A stretch of 64,000 bases of DNA from Protula sp. h YS-2021 (taxonomy: Eukaryota > Annelida > Polychaeta > Sabellida > Serpulidae). The DNA lies in contig OX457025.1 of the NCBI GenBank assembly GCA_949752745.1, positions 52,101,098 to 52,165,097 on the forward strand, given 5' to 3'. The notes under the pieces are model-generated. The model saw nothing but the letters and a program-made list of their open reading frames with translations, did no database searches and was not told the origin of the DNA. The position numbers were made by a program, and so were the translations under genes. This document shows, in pieces, positions 1-8,180 of the stretch (positions are counted from its first letter, which is position 1; each line of letters opens with the position of its first letter).

Positions 1-401
1 TCTTTCAACAAATCAATAATGTTAGAATTTGTGATGACAGTACCTGTTTTTAAAACAAATTCATTTTTATCTGTCCATCTCGTACCATATTTCTTAAGTT
101 CTCCCAGAAGTTGTGTTAGTTTTACATGATAAATAGGTTGAAAATGGTTTAGAAACTGCTGAGACTTTTCTGATTTTTCTGCATTAGATGCTGTAACAGA
201 CTTTTGTCGTTGTTGTTGTGATTGAATTGTTCGTAAATGACGTCCAAGCACTTGAGACATTTCTATTGCTTTTTCGCGAGTTCTTTTCCCACGTAAAAGT
301 TTATTCACTTTCGTTTTGATTTCAACATCTTGTCCCTTCTTTTCTAACAACATTTTATATTCATATTCAGGAATGAGAACCATTTTCAAAGTATGTTTCA
401 T
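1..401 (-). CDS. Conserved Polinton protein of unknown function (homologue of 193-residue protein), partial
   Basis: The gene begins at the ATG at 401 and runs off the window edge with no stop, giving about 133 codons. It matches the gene at 16733-17314 in Pol-2: an N-terminal IPEYEYKMLLEKK segment, a basic KVNKLLRGKRTREKA segment, a Q/S-rich linker, then the conserved NHFQPIYH and WTDKNELVLKTG segments. The start overlaps the stop of the upstream 108-residue gene homologue by ATGA, as in Pol-2 and Pol-4. The function is unknown; its place between the ATPase and the capsid genes suggests a virion or morphogenesis role (inference). Confidence 0.75.
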   Translation of the reverse strand, partial: MKHTLKMVLIPEYEYKMLLEKKGQDVEIKTKVNKLLRGKRTREKAIEMSQVLGRHLRTIQSQQQRQKSVTASNAEKSEKSQQFLNHFQPIYHVKLTQLLGELKKYGTRWTDKNEFVLKTGTVITNSNIIDLLK

Positions 402-698
402 TTTAACAGCAACTGAGCTAACAAGGGTAATGCAAATTTAGCAATAGCTCCAATAAATCCTCCTTTCTGATTAACCAACTTCTTTTTTCTTCGAAGTGAT
501 ATCTTCTTATTTGCTAGTGTACGTAGGGTATGACGTTCACGCTTGAATAACTTATACTCGCAATATATTCAAACAAATTTCAAACAAGCTAGTTAATTCC
601 TCCTTAGTAGCTTGTTGTAGCAAGGATTTACGTCGTTTAGACCCGCTGCGTGCGAGCAAGTGAAGGAAAGGTTGATTCGCTTGAATGCGTTTAGACAT
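398..698 (-). pseudogene. Broken homologue of the 108-residue basic Polinton protein
   Basis: This matches the gene at 16410-16736. It starts at ATG 698, overlapping the ATPase stop by 8 nt, and ends with the TGA overlapping the next ATG. Compared with Pol-4 (53651-53977), about 26 nt are missing near 550, in the middle of the gene, which shifts the frame. The two halves are otherwise well preserved, including the basic ISLRRKKKLVNQKGG segment and the hydrophobic C-terminus. Confidence 0.75.
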
Positions 699-1350
699 CC
701 TGGCTGCGAATGGTTAAGTGACTTGGTTCTTGTTCATACGCTACCTTATCAACATATACGTAATGTGTATCTTTTGGTAAAATTCCTGTGCGAATACGTA
801 GTTGATCATTTGTCTTCGGCTTCAAATCAATGAATAAATAGCCATGAGGTTTGCTGGTAGCATCTTGATAGGCTTCTATGATAAATTGAGATTTTCCAGG
901 ATACATTTGTCGCGCTAATGTACTTATTTGTTGACTGTCTCTAGGATTTTTAAACAGAATGATGCAATGTGTATTCAAACTAATATTTCGCATTTCTCTA
1001 CCATGATGAAACAAATTATGCACAATAAAAATAATGCTTAGATTTTGATGACTGCTGCCAACACTAAAGACACGTGTCATGCGCTCATCACTATGACATT
1101 TGGTCATTAAGTCATCAATGATGAGTAAGTTTGGTTTTTTCGGGTTAAAACGCTCTTCAATGTTATCTGGAATGCCTTGGTAAAATTCCACACCTTTCAT
1201 TCCCTTATACAAAGGCTGATCTGCTGCATAGAACCATAAAATGGTTTTTGGAGAGGGTTTAATTAACTTTTGTTCTAGAATTTCTCTAACTAGAGAAGTT
1301 TTACCACTGCCTGTAGGTCCAGAGACCAAAAACGTGAATGGATGCTTCAT
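691..1350 (-). CDS. Polinton packaging ATPase (FtsK/HerA-type, A32-like)
   Basis: This 219-residue P-loop ATPase is expected to pump the element's DNA into preformed capsids. Walker A is GPTGSGKTS at about residues 11-19 and Walker B is NLLIIDDLM at about 73-81. The start at MKHPF was chosen because it overlaps the integrase stop as ATGA, exactly as in the other copies; an upstream in-frame extension is only the read-through of the integrase end. The gene is intact, unlike its upstream integrase. The 3' end overlaps the next gene by 8 nt. Confidence 0.9.
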   Translation of the reverse strand: MKHPFTFLVSGPTGSGKTSLVREILEQKLIKPSPKTILWFYAADQPLYKGMKGVEFYQGIPDNIEERFNPKKPNLLIIDDLMTKCHSDERMTRVFSVGSSHQNLSIIFIVHNLFHHGREMRNISLNTHCIILFKNPRDSQQISTLARQMYPGKSQFIIEAYQDATSKPHGYLFIDLKPKTNDQLRIRTGILPKDTHYVYVDKVAYEQEPSHLTIRSQDV

Positions 1351-2447
1351 TTTCGAATATCTGTTTCTTTCACCCAACTGTTAAACTTCTTTGGCCAACC
1401 TAACCACTTCACAAATAATTCTTTAACACCTCATCTTTTTCGTGTTTTCAAGACCTTTTCAATTCTGTAGACTGATTCAATATATTTTGTCACTTTCTTC
1501 AGTTCTTCTTCATAAAAATGTCCATCAATATCTTCATCTAAAAAGTCTTTCACACGATACAAGTGTATTCCTTGCTTCTTACAACGATGTGTGATAATGA
1601 AGACTTCTTGCGTCCGCTTTATATGATAATCCCGTTAAAATACATATTTCATGTGAGAAATGCGAACCTGATCACCAATTTTAAATTTATAGGGTTTTTT
1701 CTTCTTTGGTTTTAATTTCAATTTGTCTACATACATATACTTCCACACTTTCGATTCTATGTCTTTACGAATATCTGCAGGAGCATACTTATTAGGGAGG
1801 GAGCCATGAGGTCTATGGTTGTAATTATACACTAAGTCTGGAAGGATGTCCATATATCGATACGTTTGATTATGAAGGAAATATCGATACATCATTCCCT
1901 TTAGAGTACGAATGACTCTCTCAGCAAAGTTGGCTTTGGTTTCATTCTTTGTCGTACAGGCATGTATTCCCTCCTTCTTCAAAAATGCTTTTACCCATCT
2001 GTTTTTAAATTCAGTTCCTTTATCTGACCTTAGAGTTCGTGGTCTTCGTTGTGTTTCATGAAAAATCTTTTGAAAGGCTTCTATGACGCTGGTATGTGAT
2101 TTATTAGGTAGCGGTTGCACCCATAAATATTTGGAAAACACGTCAATGACAACCAATAAAAAGTGGGTGTCATCATTATAGGAAGCTATGTTTCCCATGT
2201 CAGCTAAATCAATATCCCACATGTCATCAATTACACGTGTAATGACACGTTGCCTTTTAAACCTGTATTTTACAGGTTGTAGTAAACTGAAGGCATCTTC
2301 ATCCTGCAACCATTTCTTCACTTGTGAATGACTGACTGGTTGATCATGTTTTTTTAATATGTGATAAAGTTTGTAAGGACCAGCAAATGCCCCGGGTTGA
2401 CCAGGTTTAAAGTAAATATTGGTTAAGTAGTCTTTCCACGTCGACAT
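1347..2447 (-). pseudogene. Polinton integrase (rve/DDE with chromodomain), two nonsense mutations
   Basis: Retrovirus-type integrase that would insert the element and make the 6-bp target duplication. The DDE core is visible: DIDLAD, then RSDKGTEF, then the glutamate of FAERVIRTLKG. A C-terminal chromodomain follows, with FVKWLGWP. The start ATG at 2447 gives MSTWKDYLTN as in Pol-2. Two in-frame stops break it: TAA at 1635-1637 (Gln in the other copies) and TGA at 1431-1433 (CGA in Pol-2, so probably CpG decay). The catalytic core lies before both stops, so a truncated product of about 270 residues without chromodomain remains possible. Confidence 0.9.
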
Positions 2448-2469
2448 GTTAACACTAAATGATTAACAC

Positions 2470-2592
2470 TTGTTAACATATCTTACATTTTATTTTATCA
2501 ACACATCTTGCATTTTATCAACACATCTTGCATTTTATCAACATATCTTGCATTTTATCAACACATGTTAAATTTTATTTTTATCAACATAT
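2470..2592. repeat. Tandem repeats of about 20 bp upstream of the integrase gene
   Basis: Four to five imperfect copies of a unit like ACACATCTTGCATTTTATCA lie between the integrase start and the small zinc-protein gene. The equivalent array occurs at 51786-51895 in Pol-4. Pol-2 has a different short repeat in the same place. This could be a promoter or replication element for the late block. Confidence 0.7.
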
Positions 2593-2593
2593 C

Positions 2594-2926
2594 TTACAAA
2601 TCAAGTATTGATACAATGGTGTGAATGATTGGAGTCCATTGATCTTCAATGTATATTAACCAACTACTTAATTCATCAAATGTGATAGCATCTACACCAT
2701 ATTTTTCACAACGTTGATTTGCATTATCTAACACTTTATCTAAATGAATGTAATATTTAGCTTCATTCCAATATGTATAGACACATGTAGAATGACACAT
2801 ATGTTCTGAACACTCTTCATTTTGACGAGCAGGACATACCAAACATGCAAACTTTTTTACAGCTAATAACATTTTTTCACAATATGTTTTATGCACAATA
2901 TATTGTCTCAATGTAATGTCTGCCAT
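2594..2926 (-). CDS. Small Cys/His-containing Polinton protein, unknown function
   Basis: This is 110 residues from the ATG at 2926 (MADITLRQYIV), chosen because the same start is preserved at 14190 and 51452. The middle carries a possible zinc-binding cluster (CPARQNEECSEHMCHSTC); Pol-2 has CPAC where this copy has CPAR, so one ligand may be lost here. The C-terminal half is helical and well conserved (YWNEAKYYIHLDKVL, ending TIVSILDL). I do not recognise the family. It sits between the accessory end and the integrase block in all three better-preserved copies. Confidence 0.65.
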   Translation of the reverse strand: MADITLRQYIVHKTYCEKMLLAVKKFACLVCPARQNEECSEHMCHSTCVYTYWNEAKYYIHLDKVLDNANQRCEKYGVDAITFDELSSWLIYIEDQWTPIIHTIVSILDL

Positions 2927-2954
2927 TATACTGCAATGTAGATTAATCACTCTC

Positions 2955-3211
2955 TCACTTCATCAAACAATCTTGGATCAAATCGAGCGAAGTGATATGC
3001 TGCTTCCACATCAAACTCCTCAGCTCCACCAATGTTTGAAAACATACTCTTTGATGAAATCCTTACGTAAGTTTGGGACTTTCACCGTGGAATGAGCAAG
3101 TTCCCAATAAATATCAAAGTGCTGCAGTTGTTGTTGAATAGATCCAAAACGTGCCAGTTCACTTATCATGTAGTCCACATACTTGTCCTTGAAACACGTT
3201 TCTACATCCAT
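2955..3211 (-). pseudogene. Small helical accessory protein, frameshifted
   Basis: The first 50 codons match the 89-residue gene at 51166-51435 (MDVETCF.DKYVDYMISELARFG). A 2-nt loss near 3050 relative to Pol-4 shifts the frame, giving a stop at 3020, and the Pol-4 frame also meets TGA at 2955. It belongs to a small paralogous family, with a shared FK..Y.D...ELA.FG start and a later YWE/FW..(A)H segment, that also includes the genes at 11938 and 13161. Function unknown. Confidence 0.6.
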
Positions 3212-3275
3212 CTTTCACATGTTCAAATAACACGTCTGCACACTATGACGGCTGGTAAGCAAATGACTCTCAGTC

Positions 3276-3896
3276 TTACTCCGCAGAAACAGTTAGTGAG
3301 CCGCACTTGTTGCAGAAGTTATCTGGTTCACACAACTTGCAATTGTACTTGTGGCAGTGACAATCATGATCCTCAGCATATCCGTAAGCACCACAATATT
3401 CACAGGTAAGTCCAAGTTGATTTTGCACATCCATATTCTCCAATTGAACTTCAGCCAGTCTTTTCTTGGATAACTTTGATACTTTCATCCGTTTGTCCTT
3501 TTGCAGCTTGATAGGAGTTTTCTTACCATGACATTCCGTACATGGCGGTAAGGTTGAGTTAATGCTATCCATCTCCTGAAGCAATGTCTCCCATTCACCA
3601 TCATTCATGTTGATGTAATACTTGTATTCTTTCCCTTCTAACAGTGATGCTTGCACAAAACTCACATAGCGCATATCCAAGTATGAAATGACTTCAAGCC
3701 ACTTCGTTTGCGTTAAGTACAGTTTGAAGCCAATGTCGCGTAATCTTGCTAAGTTCAGGCACACAATCTTCCACAAGGATGGTGATAAAGCAAGCCATCT
3801 CTCTCCACGTTTGATTCGAATAAATAATCCAAATTGTCCACGCTCCACAGTAATGGTTAAGTTTGCACTAATTTTAAAGCTGCTTGCCTTCTCCAT
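3276..3896 (-). CDS. PC4-like protein with C-terminal zinc ribbon
   Basis: This is 206 residues from ATG 3896 (MEKASSFKISANL); the frame extends upstream without an ATG. The first 50-90 residues have strand-strand-helix spacing like the ssDNA-binding fold of transcriptional coactivator PC4 (LFIRIKRGERWLALSPSLW). A second similar half follows, ending in YINMNDGEWETLLQEM. The C-terminus has paired CxxC/CxH groups (CEYCGAYGYAEDHDCHCHKYNC, CxxC.., CNKCG), a double zinc ribbon. A role in transcription or replication is inferred. Close homologues sit at 12486 and 50481. The PC4 assignment for this paralogue is weaker than for the gene at 21830. Confidence 0.7.
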   Translation of the reverse strand: MEKASSFKISANLTITVERGQFGLFIRIKRGERWLALSPSLWKIVCLNLARLRDIGFKLYLTQTKWLEVISYLDMRYVSFVQASLLEGKEYKYYINMNDGEWETLLQEMDSINSTLPPCTECHGKKTPIKLQKDKRMKVSKLSKKRLAEVQLENMDVQNQLGLTCEYCGAYGYAEDHDCHCHKYNCKLCEPDNFCNKCGSLTVSAE

Positions 3897-3950
3897 GGCT
3901 GCGCGTCGAACGATGACTGCACTTGACACCTCACTCCTTTTATATGAACA

Positions 3951-5048
3951 TTACATGTATGTTTTCATGAGATGTTTGCAAAATCGCGGAGTGATCTCGT
4001 TGAAACCATCCAGAAAGGCTGTTGGTAAACCGTCTGTTAGAGATTGTCTCATGACAATCACTAAAAAGTCTCCTCGTTTGCGACTCCCAATTATCCATTG
4101 AAAGAGCATTGGCATGGTGAAATGTCCTTTTTCATAGAGGTAAGCCATCATATCATACACCTTAATACGTTCTTCAAGGTACTTGAAGCCATGTAGCATG
4201 ACCTTTGCACATTTGGAATCGCGAGCCTCATCAACACACTTTGGCGCCGGTAGACATAAAATCTTAAAAAGTTCCTCATGAAGACTTCTAATAAGTTGAA
4301 CGAAACGTCGGGTCATGGCTTCGGAGAACTGTGGCTCTGACGCGGGAAGATGCTCTATGTTTCCTTCTAGCATGTAGATAAGCTGAATGACAGTGTTCAC
4401 TTCTTCCGTTAGGTAGATGTATGTGTGCTGATCGAAAAAGCCTTCTTCACATAAGCGCCATAAATTGTTGCAATCGATCAGAGGAATCACTGCTTGAAAG
4501 TTTCGTTTCAACAGCGTGACGTCTTCCTCTGTAACAGGAAAAGTTTTGCTCAATTCAAATTTAGATCTGAGCTGCTTTTCATCGTCGTCGCTGTCGTCAT
4601 CGTCGTCATTGTCGTCATCACCGTCGTTGTCATCATTGTCGTCATCGTCGTTGTTGTCACCGTCGTCGTCACCGTCGTCATCGCTTGACATGACCACTTC
4701 TTCCTCCTCAAGATGCTCTAGATGCGCTTGTAACTTTGTACTAAGTGGCTTGGCGCTACCATTTACAAGCGCATTGGCAACCCAGAACGGGTAGTCATAT
4801 CCGTCAGGATCGGACATTGCTTGCTGTACTGGCTGTACTTCTTCAGGCCTAGTTTGCTGTAATGTAGACATGTCTGACGGAGTCCCTAATGCTTCCTCCA
4901 AGGCTTTTTCAGCTTCTGCTAGTGTATTTAGGAAGGTAGCAGTCTCCTCTGCAGTTAAAACTGCATCAGTAAAAGCCATTGTTTCATTGCTAAACAGGCT
5001 ATCAATTTCCATGTTGCTAGCCGTTGCTGCTTTTCGAGACGTCTCCAT
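3951..5048 (-). CDS. Acidic accessory protein with CARD/death-fold-like C-terminal helices
   Basis: This is 365 residues from ATG 5048 (METSRKAATASN), preferred over upstream in-frame codons because a TATA box at 5090-5100 places the transcript start close by. After an N-terminal helix rich in E/A/L there is an Asp/Asn-rich stretch of about 40 residues (near residues 125-165), encoded by GAY/AAY repeats that differ in length from Pol-4. The C-terminal 190 residues are helical, in two blocks (VIPLIDCNNLWRLCEEGFF and IKVYDMMAYLYEKGHFT) whose spacing resembles CARD/death-fold bundles. That resemblance is by eye only. It is divergent from the RING gene at 5402. Confidence 0.7.
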   Translation of the reverse strand: METSRKAATASNMEIDSLFSNETMAFTDAVLTAEETATFLNTLAEAEKALEEALGTPSDMSTLQQTRPEEVQPVQQAMSDPDGYDYPFWVANALVNGSAKPLSTKLQAHLEHLEEEEVVMSSDDDGDDDGDNNDDDDNDDNDGDDDNDDDDDSDDDEKQLRSKFELSKTFPVTEEDVTLLKRNFQAVIPLIDCNNLWRLCEEGFFDQHTYIYLTEEVNTVIQLIYMLEGNIEHLPASEPQFSEAMTRRFVQLIRSLHEELFKILCLPAPKCVDEARDSKCAKVMLHGFKYLEERIKVYDMMAYLYEKGHFTMPMLFQWIIGSRKRGDFLVIVMRQSLTDGLPTAFLDGFNEITPRFCKHLMKTYM

Positions 5049-5089
5049 GATGGTTTGGCAATGCAATGGCTATAGGGATGTCGAACCAA

Positions 5090-5100
5090 CCTTTTTATAC
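5090..5100 (-). promoter_or_regulatory. TATA box of the acidic accessory gene
   Basis: GTATAAAAAGG on the minus strand, about 45 nt upstream of the ATG at 5048. The same element precedes the homologous gene in Pol-4 (49290-49296). Confidence 0.7.
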
Positions 5101-5138
5101 TACTGTCGGTGAGCCGTGAGCCAGCGGCTAAAAAGTCG

Positions 5139-5328
5139 ATGTGGGGGGGGGGGGAGTCCTCACATAATGCAGGTAGTTTGCTTCTATCTCCGAGGGGGGT
5201 CCTCACATAATGCATGCAGTTTGCTTCTGTCTCCGAGGGGGGGTCCTCACATGATGCATGCAGTTTGCTTCTGTCTCCGAGGGGGGTCCTTACTTTTATC
5301 GCTCGCTGGGGGGGGGGGGGGGGTCCTC
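5139..5328. repeat. G-run minisatellite between divergent accessory promoters
   Basis: Three to four copies of a unit of about 44-50 bp, each a run of 6-13 G followed by TCCTCACATAATGCA and TTTGCTTCTGTCTCCGA, end with a run of about 16 G. It lies in the 300-bp divergent promoter region. Pol-4 has a related block at 49089-49245 and Pol-2 a different G-run repeat near both ends. G-quadruplex formation is plausible (inference). Confidence 0.85.
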
Positions 5329-5338
5329 ACTTAAGGTG

Positions 5339-5347
5339 GTATATAAG
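5339..5347 (+). promoter_or_regulatory. TATA box of the RING-type gene
   Basis: TATATAAGG lies about 55 nt before the ATG at 5402, downstream of the G-run repeats. The mirror copy (CTTATATA at 49064-49071) precedes the homologous gene in Pol-4. Confidence 0.7.
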
Positions 5348-5401
5348 GTGGAAGGTTGTCATTTCAGTTCAGGCTCACAACCGCTTTCAACTTTCACGAC
5401 A

Positions 5402-5908
5402 ATGGAGCTCTTCTATGCGTTAAACGATGTTCTCACGCTGAGGGAAGTCAGGGAGGTGCAAGTACCGGTGGTGCCGCCAGTGAACCAGCCTGTGAGATAT
5501 TTTTTCTACCAGATGCTGCCGGACCCTACCAACGCCAAGGTCCTCTGTGTTCCGGTCTTTTTTAACCGGAGGGTGACGCTGGGAAAGCGGTTGGAAAATA
5601 TTGAGCAGGGACATTACGTCGAGGCTTACTTCCGATGCACCATGCCTGGGGAATCGATACCATCAAGACTTGAGGAGGAAGAGTATCCGGCATGGGCAAG
5701 ATTCTTCCTCCAGCAAGACCTCGACATATGTATCGCATGCGGCTGCATGCTCAGTCCTGATCGCGTTATTGCTGTGGATTGCGGCCATCAGTCGTGTATT
5801 TACTGCGCTGCAATTTGGACCCAGATGATGGCGCTTGCTGATGAATACACGACTGCATGCTTCACCTGCGGACTGAAAACGGATCATTTCGTTTTCAACA
5901 GCCAGTAA
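5402..5908 (+). CDS. RING-type zinc-finger accessory protein
   Basis: This is 168 residues from ATG 5402 (MELFYALNDVLTLREV). That start was chosen because TATATAAGG lies 55 nt upstream, whereas a longer in-frame reading would begin inside the G-run repeats. The C-terminal third has RING-like ligands: CIACG, then a spacer, DCGHQSCIYC, and finally CFTCG, compatible with cross-brace zinc binding and ubiquitin-ligase activity (inference). The N-terminal two thirds (YFFYQMLPDPT, VPVFFNRRVTLGKRL) I do not recognise. It is divergent from the acidic CARD-like gene, and a histone-type stem-loop follows the stop by 83 nt. The Pol-4 homologue (49021-48469) is frameshifted. Confidence 0.75.
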   Translation: MELFYALNDVLTLREVREVQVPVVPPVNQPVRYFFYQMLPDPTNAKVLCVPVFFNRRVTLGKRLENIEQGHYVEAYFRCTMPGESIPSRLEEEEYPAWARFFLQQDLDICIACGCMLSPDRVIAVDCGHQSCIYCAAIWTQMMALADEYTTACFTCGLKTDHFVFNSQ

Positions 5909-5990
5909 TTAACACACTGCGCAAGGCCAGTCCAAGATGTCCTAGAGTTTTAGAGTCCGGCAGCAGCGGCAGCAGCAGCAAAAACCTGCC

Positions 5991-6011
5991 GGCCCTTCTA
6001 AGGGCCACCCA
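5991..6011 (+). promoter_or_regulatory. Histone-type mRNA 3' stem-loop downstream of the RING gene
   Basis: A 6-bp stem GGCCCT/AGGGCC closes a 4-nt loop TCTA and is followed at once by ACCCA. This is the layout of the replication-dependent histone mRNA 3' element (stem GGYYYU, loop UYUN, tail ACCCA) bound by SLBP. It starts 83 nt after the RING stop codon. The same stem, loop and tail are conserved at the homologous place in Pol-4 (48409-48429). Confidence 0.65.
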
Positions 6012-6574
6012 CTAATACGAAATAAGCGCTAATCGTGTCATGGTGTTAGTATGTATGTGTATGCATGAGAGTGTGGGAAATGAAAAAAAGGGGGGGCTAT
6101 TTTTATACCCCTTTTTATACCCCCTTATGACTTTAAGGGGGCCTTATAGGTGAGCTCTAACCATGGAGCTATGAGTTCTCTATTTATAAAATGGAGAACT
6201 TGTACGTTTGGGGAAGTGTCTCATCTGTCCGTCTGCTGCGGTGTTATGTGTGTGGAGAGAAATAAAAAATTAAAAAAGTGTGCTCCAGCTGCCCGTTTCA
6301 ATGGCCGCCCGTTTGAATGGTCATTTGAATGGCCGCCCGTTTGAATGGCCGCCCACTATCCCTATCACGTCATTATGACGTTCATATGACGTTCATTATG
6401 ACGTTCATATGACCTCCATATGACCTCCATATGACCTCCATAACACGCCCATAACACGTCCATATGACGTCAATATGACGTCAATATGACGTCACTGTTT
6501 TCGGAGTCCCATGGGGCTCCGAAAACACCTCCTGACGTCATTATGACCTCACTTACTGTTTTCGGAGCCCCACT
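6012..6574. repeat. Right terminal region of Pol-1
   Basis: Non-coding end of the element. It contains a GGGGG-rich stretch near 6089-6135, four copies of a GGCCGCCCGTTTGAATG-like unit at 6290-6360, then many TATGACGT(C/T)-type units at 6370-6545, including CRE-like TGACGTCA. It ends in the terminal GTTTTCGGAGCCCCACT, with an internal second copy of the same sequence near 6498-6530 as a hairpin-like inverted pair. It is the mirror of 47853-48360 in Pol-4. Confidence 0.85.
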
Positions 6575-6900
6575 TTCCCCCTACTCAGCTGTTACCCTAT
6601 CTAATTATATTCTATTTACAGTGGTCTACAATTCATATATTACAATTCATTATATATATACATATGTTAGAGTAGATCTGTGTAATCAGTAATTTCACGT
6701 AAGTCCTAAAACTTTTAGGAATTACGTGATATTACTGTCGGGGTCAGGAATTACGCGAAATTCCTAAAATCTGCAGGAATTTCATGTAATATCTGAAACA
6801 GGAGGTCAGTAATTACACGAAATTACTAAACTGTGAATTAAACGAAAACAACGTGTTTTATTTAATAAACCTCAAGAATCAACACTGCAGTGATCAAATA

Positions 6901-7647
6901 CAGTGGAACCTCGGCATCGGACCACCTCCCTCTTAGGACCACTTCTGAATTAGGGCACATCTTTTCTGGTCCCGAATGCCGTCCATAGACTTTAATGGTT
7001 AAGAAAACTCCCAATTGGGACCACCTCGGATCGGACCACTTCGGGCCGCTTTTTCGGTCCCGAGCCCTCAAGTGGTCTGAGATCGGACCACTGTCAGTCA
7101 GTGGGGAATCCACATTACTTACAACAGTGGGCGTGTTGTCGTCTTAGATATTGCTGCTAGGGATTATGGTAGCAAGTGTGTAACCAGACAGGGGCTTAAT
7201 TTTGTTATTTATACTTTTGTACCTCGCCTAAACAATAGCGGCTGGCAATATGCAAACCCGAGGCATCTTAATTTATGTGGTGCCTGTTATTGCTAAGTAA
7301 AAAGACTACTTTGTGTGGTTTGTGTAGTTTTATTTTCAGAGAAACACTTTGATTTTCAGAAAAACTTTCGGTAGAAACAAAACTGAACTCGTATGCTAAA
7401 TATAGTTGCAAAAGTATGCAAAATAGAACGCTTGGTGTGTCTATAACAGATTGTAATACAGTTGAGACACAATAGATGTCATTATAAAGGAATATTACTT
7501 TCTTTGTGTTTTGACATCAAACTTGAATCAGCGGTCAACCCGCAAAATTTTACCCAAGTAGGACCAAGTCTCCCAAATGGGACCACCTCTGAAATAGGGC
7601 ACATTTTATCCGGTCCCAAGAGTGGTCCGATTTCAGAGGTTCCACTG
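6901..7647. mobile_element. pogo/Tigger-like MITE with TA duplication
   Basis: It begins CAGTGGAACCTC at 6901 and ends GAGGTTCCACTG at 7647, a perfect 12-bp inverted repeat, flanked on both sides by TA (6899-6900 and 7648-7649). Sub-terminal segments with GGGACCAC and TCGGACCACT are also inverted copies. Ends of this form are typical of pogo/Tigger-type Tc1-mariner elements. There is no transposase frame. Confidence 0.8.
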
Positions 7648-7670
7648 TACATCGTTTCTACCATGGTTTC

Positions 7671-7786
7671 AAATGCAGAATGCATGTCTTTACTCAAATC
7701 AACTACAGAATGCATGTCTTTACTCAAATCAACTACAGAATGCATGTCTTCACTCAAATCGAATACAAAATACATGTCTTGACTCA
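7671..7786. repeat. 30-bp tandem repeat, about four copies
   Basis: A unit like AACTACAGAATGCATGTCTT plus TACTCAAATC repeats with 30-bp period, the last copy diverged. Frames through it are repeat artefacts. Confidence 0.85.
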
Positions 7787-8032
7787 AATCTAAACAAACG
7801 CATCGTGGTCAAATAGAGTTCTAACAATGTTTCAAATACAGAAACACATGTCTTCAGTGTAAGCAAATGCTGGTATGAGGTTAGTTATTCATTTTTGCAT
7901 GCCAAACTACTGTGACATCTGCTATTACCTTTTGTTTCTGATAGGTAAAATACCGTGGATAATCCCCTTTCAAGTTTTAAATCACAATACTTGCAATAAT
8001 TGATAGGAAGCTCCAGTATTAATCCTAATTCA

Positions 8033-8180
8033 TAAAGGCGAGTAATCTTAAGTTTGTAACATTTGCAATTCGAGATGAAAGTAAAGGTCTCAATATGCAA
8101 TTCCATCTCCGGCAAATGACACCAAATCTCACCTCAGGCGAGTGAGTGCACAAATTGCAATTCAAGATACAAGCATGTCC
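8033..8180. repeat. Direct repeat, first copy (partner 9047-9190)
   Basis: About 145 bp containing GTAACATTTGCAATTCGAGAT and AATTGCAATTCAAGAT recur in the same orientation at 9047-9190 with roughly 80% identity. Between them (8480-8810) are two looser copies of a segment containing AATAGCC.GGT and GGAACAT.CCTGCGT. No gene is seen in 7800-9330. Confidence 0.6.

Larger units (their letters stand above)
1..6574 (-). mobile_element. Polinton/Maverick element Pol-1 (one end only; rest lies outside the window)
   Basis: Integrase, packaging ATPase and small Polinton genes run leftward, with an accessory acidic gene and a divergent RING gene at the right end. The element ends at 6574 with AGCCCCACT, the reverse complement of the AGTGGGGCT that starts Pol-4 at 47853; AG/CT ends are typical of Polintons. 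The six bases after it (TTCCCC) should be the target duplication, but its partner lies outside the window. Gene content and sequence match Pol-4 closely, in inverted orientation. Integrase, the 108-residue gene homologue and one small gene are broken, so the copy is not active as it stands. Confidence 0.93.

Noticed and set aside
4494..4794. Plus-strand Val/Ser-rich frames opposite the acidic gene
   Set aside because: Antisense shadows of the Asp codon repeat tract.
5139..5328. CRISPR-like array (repeats with regular spacing)
   Set aside because: The repeats are directly adjacent G-run units with no unique spacers and no cas genes, in eukaryotic DNA.
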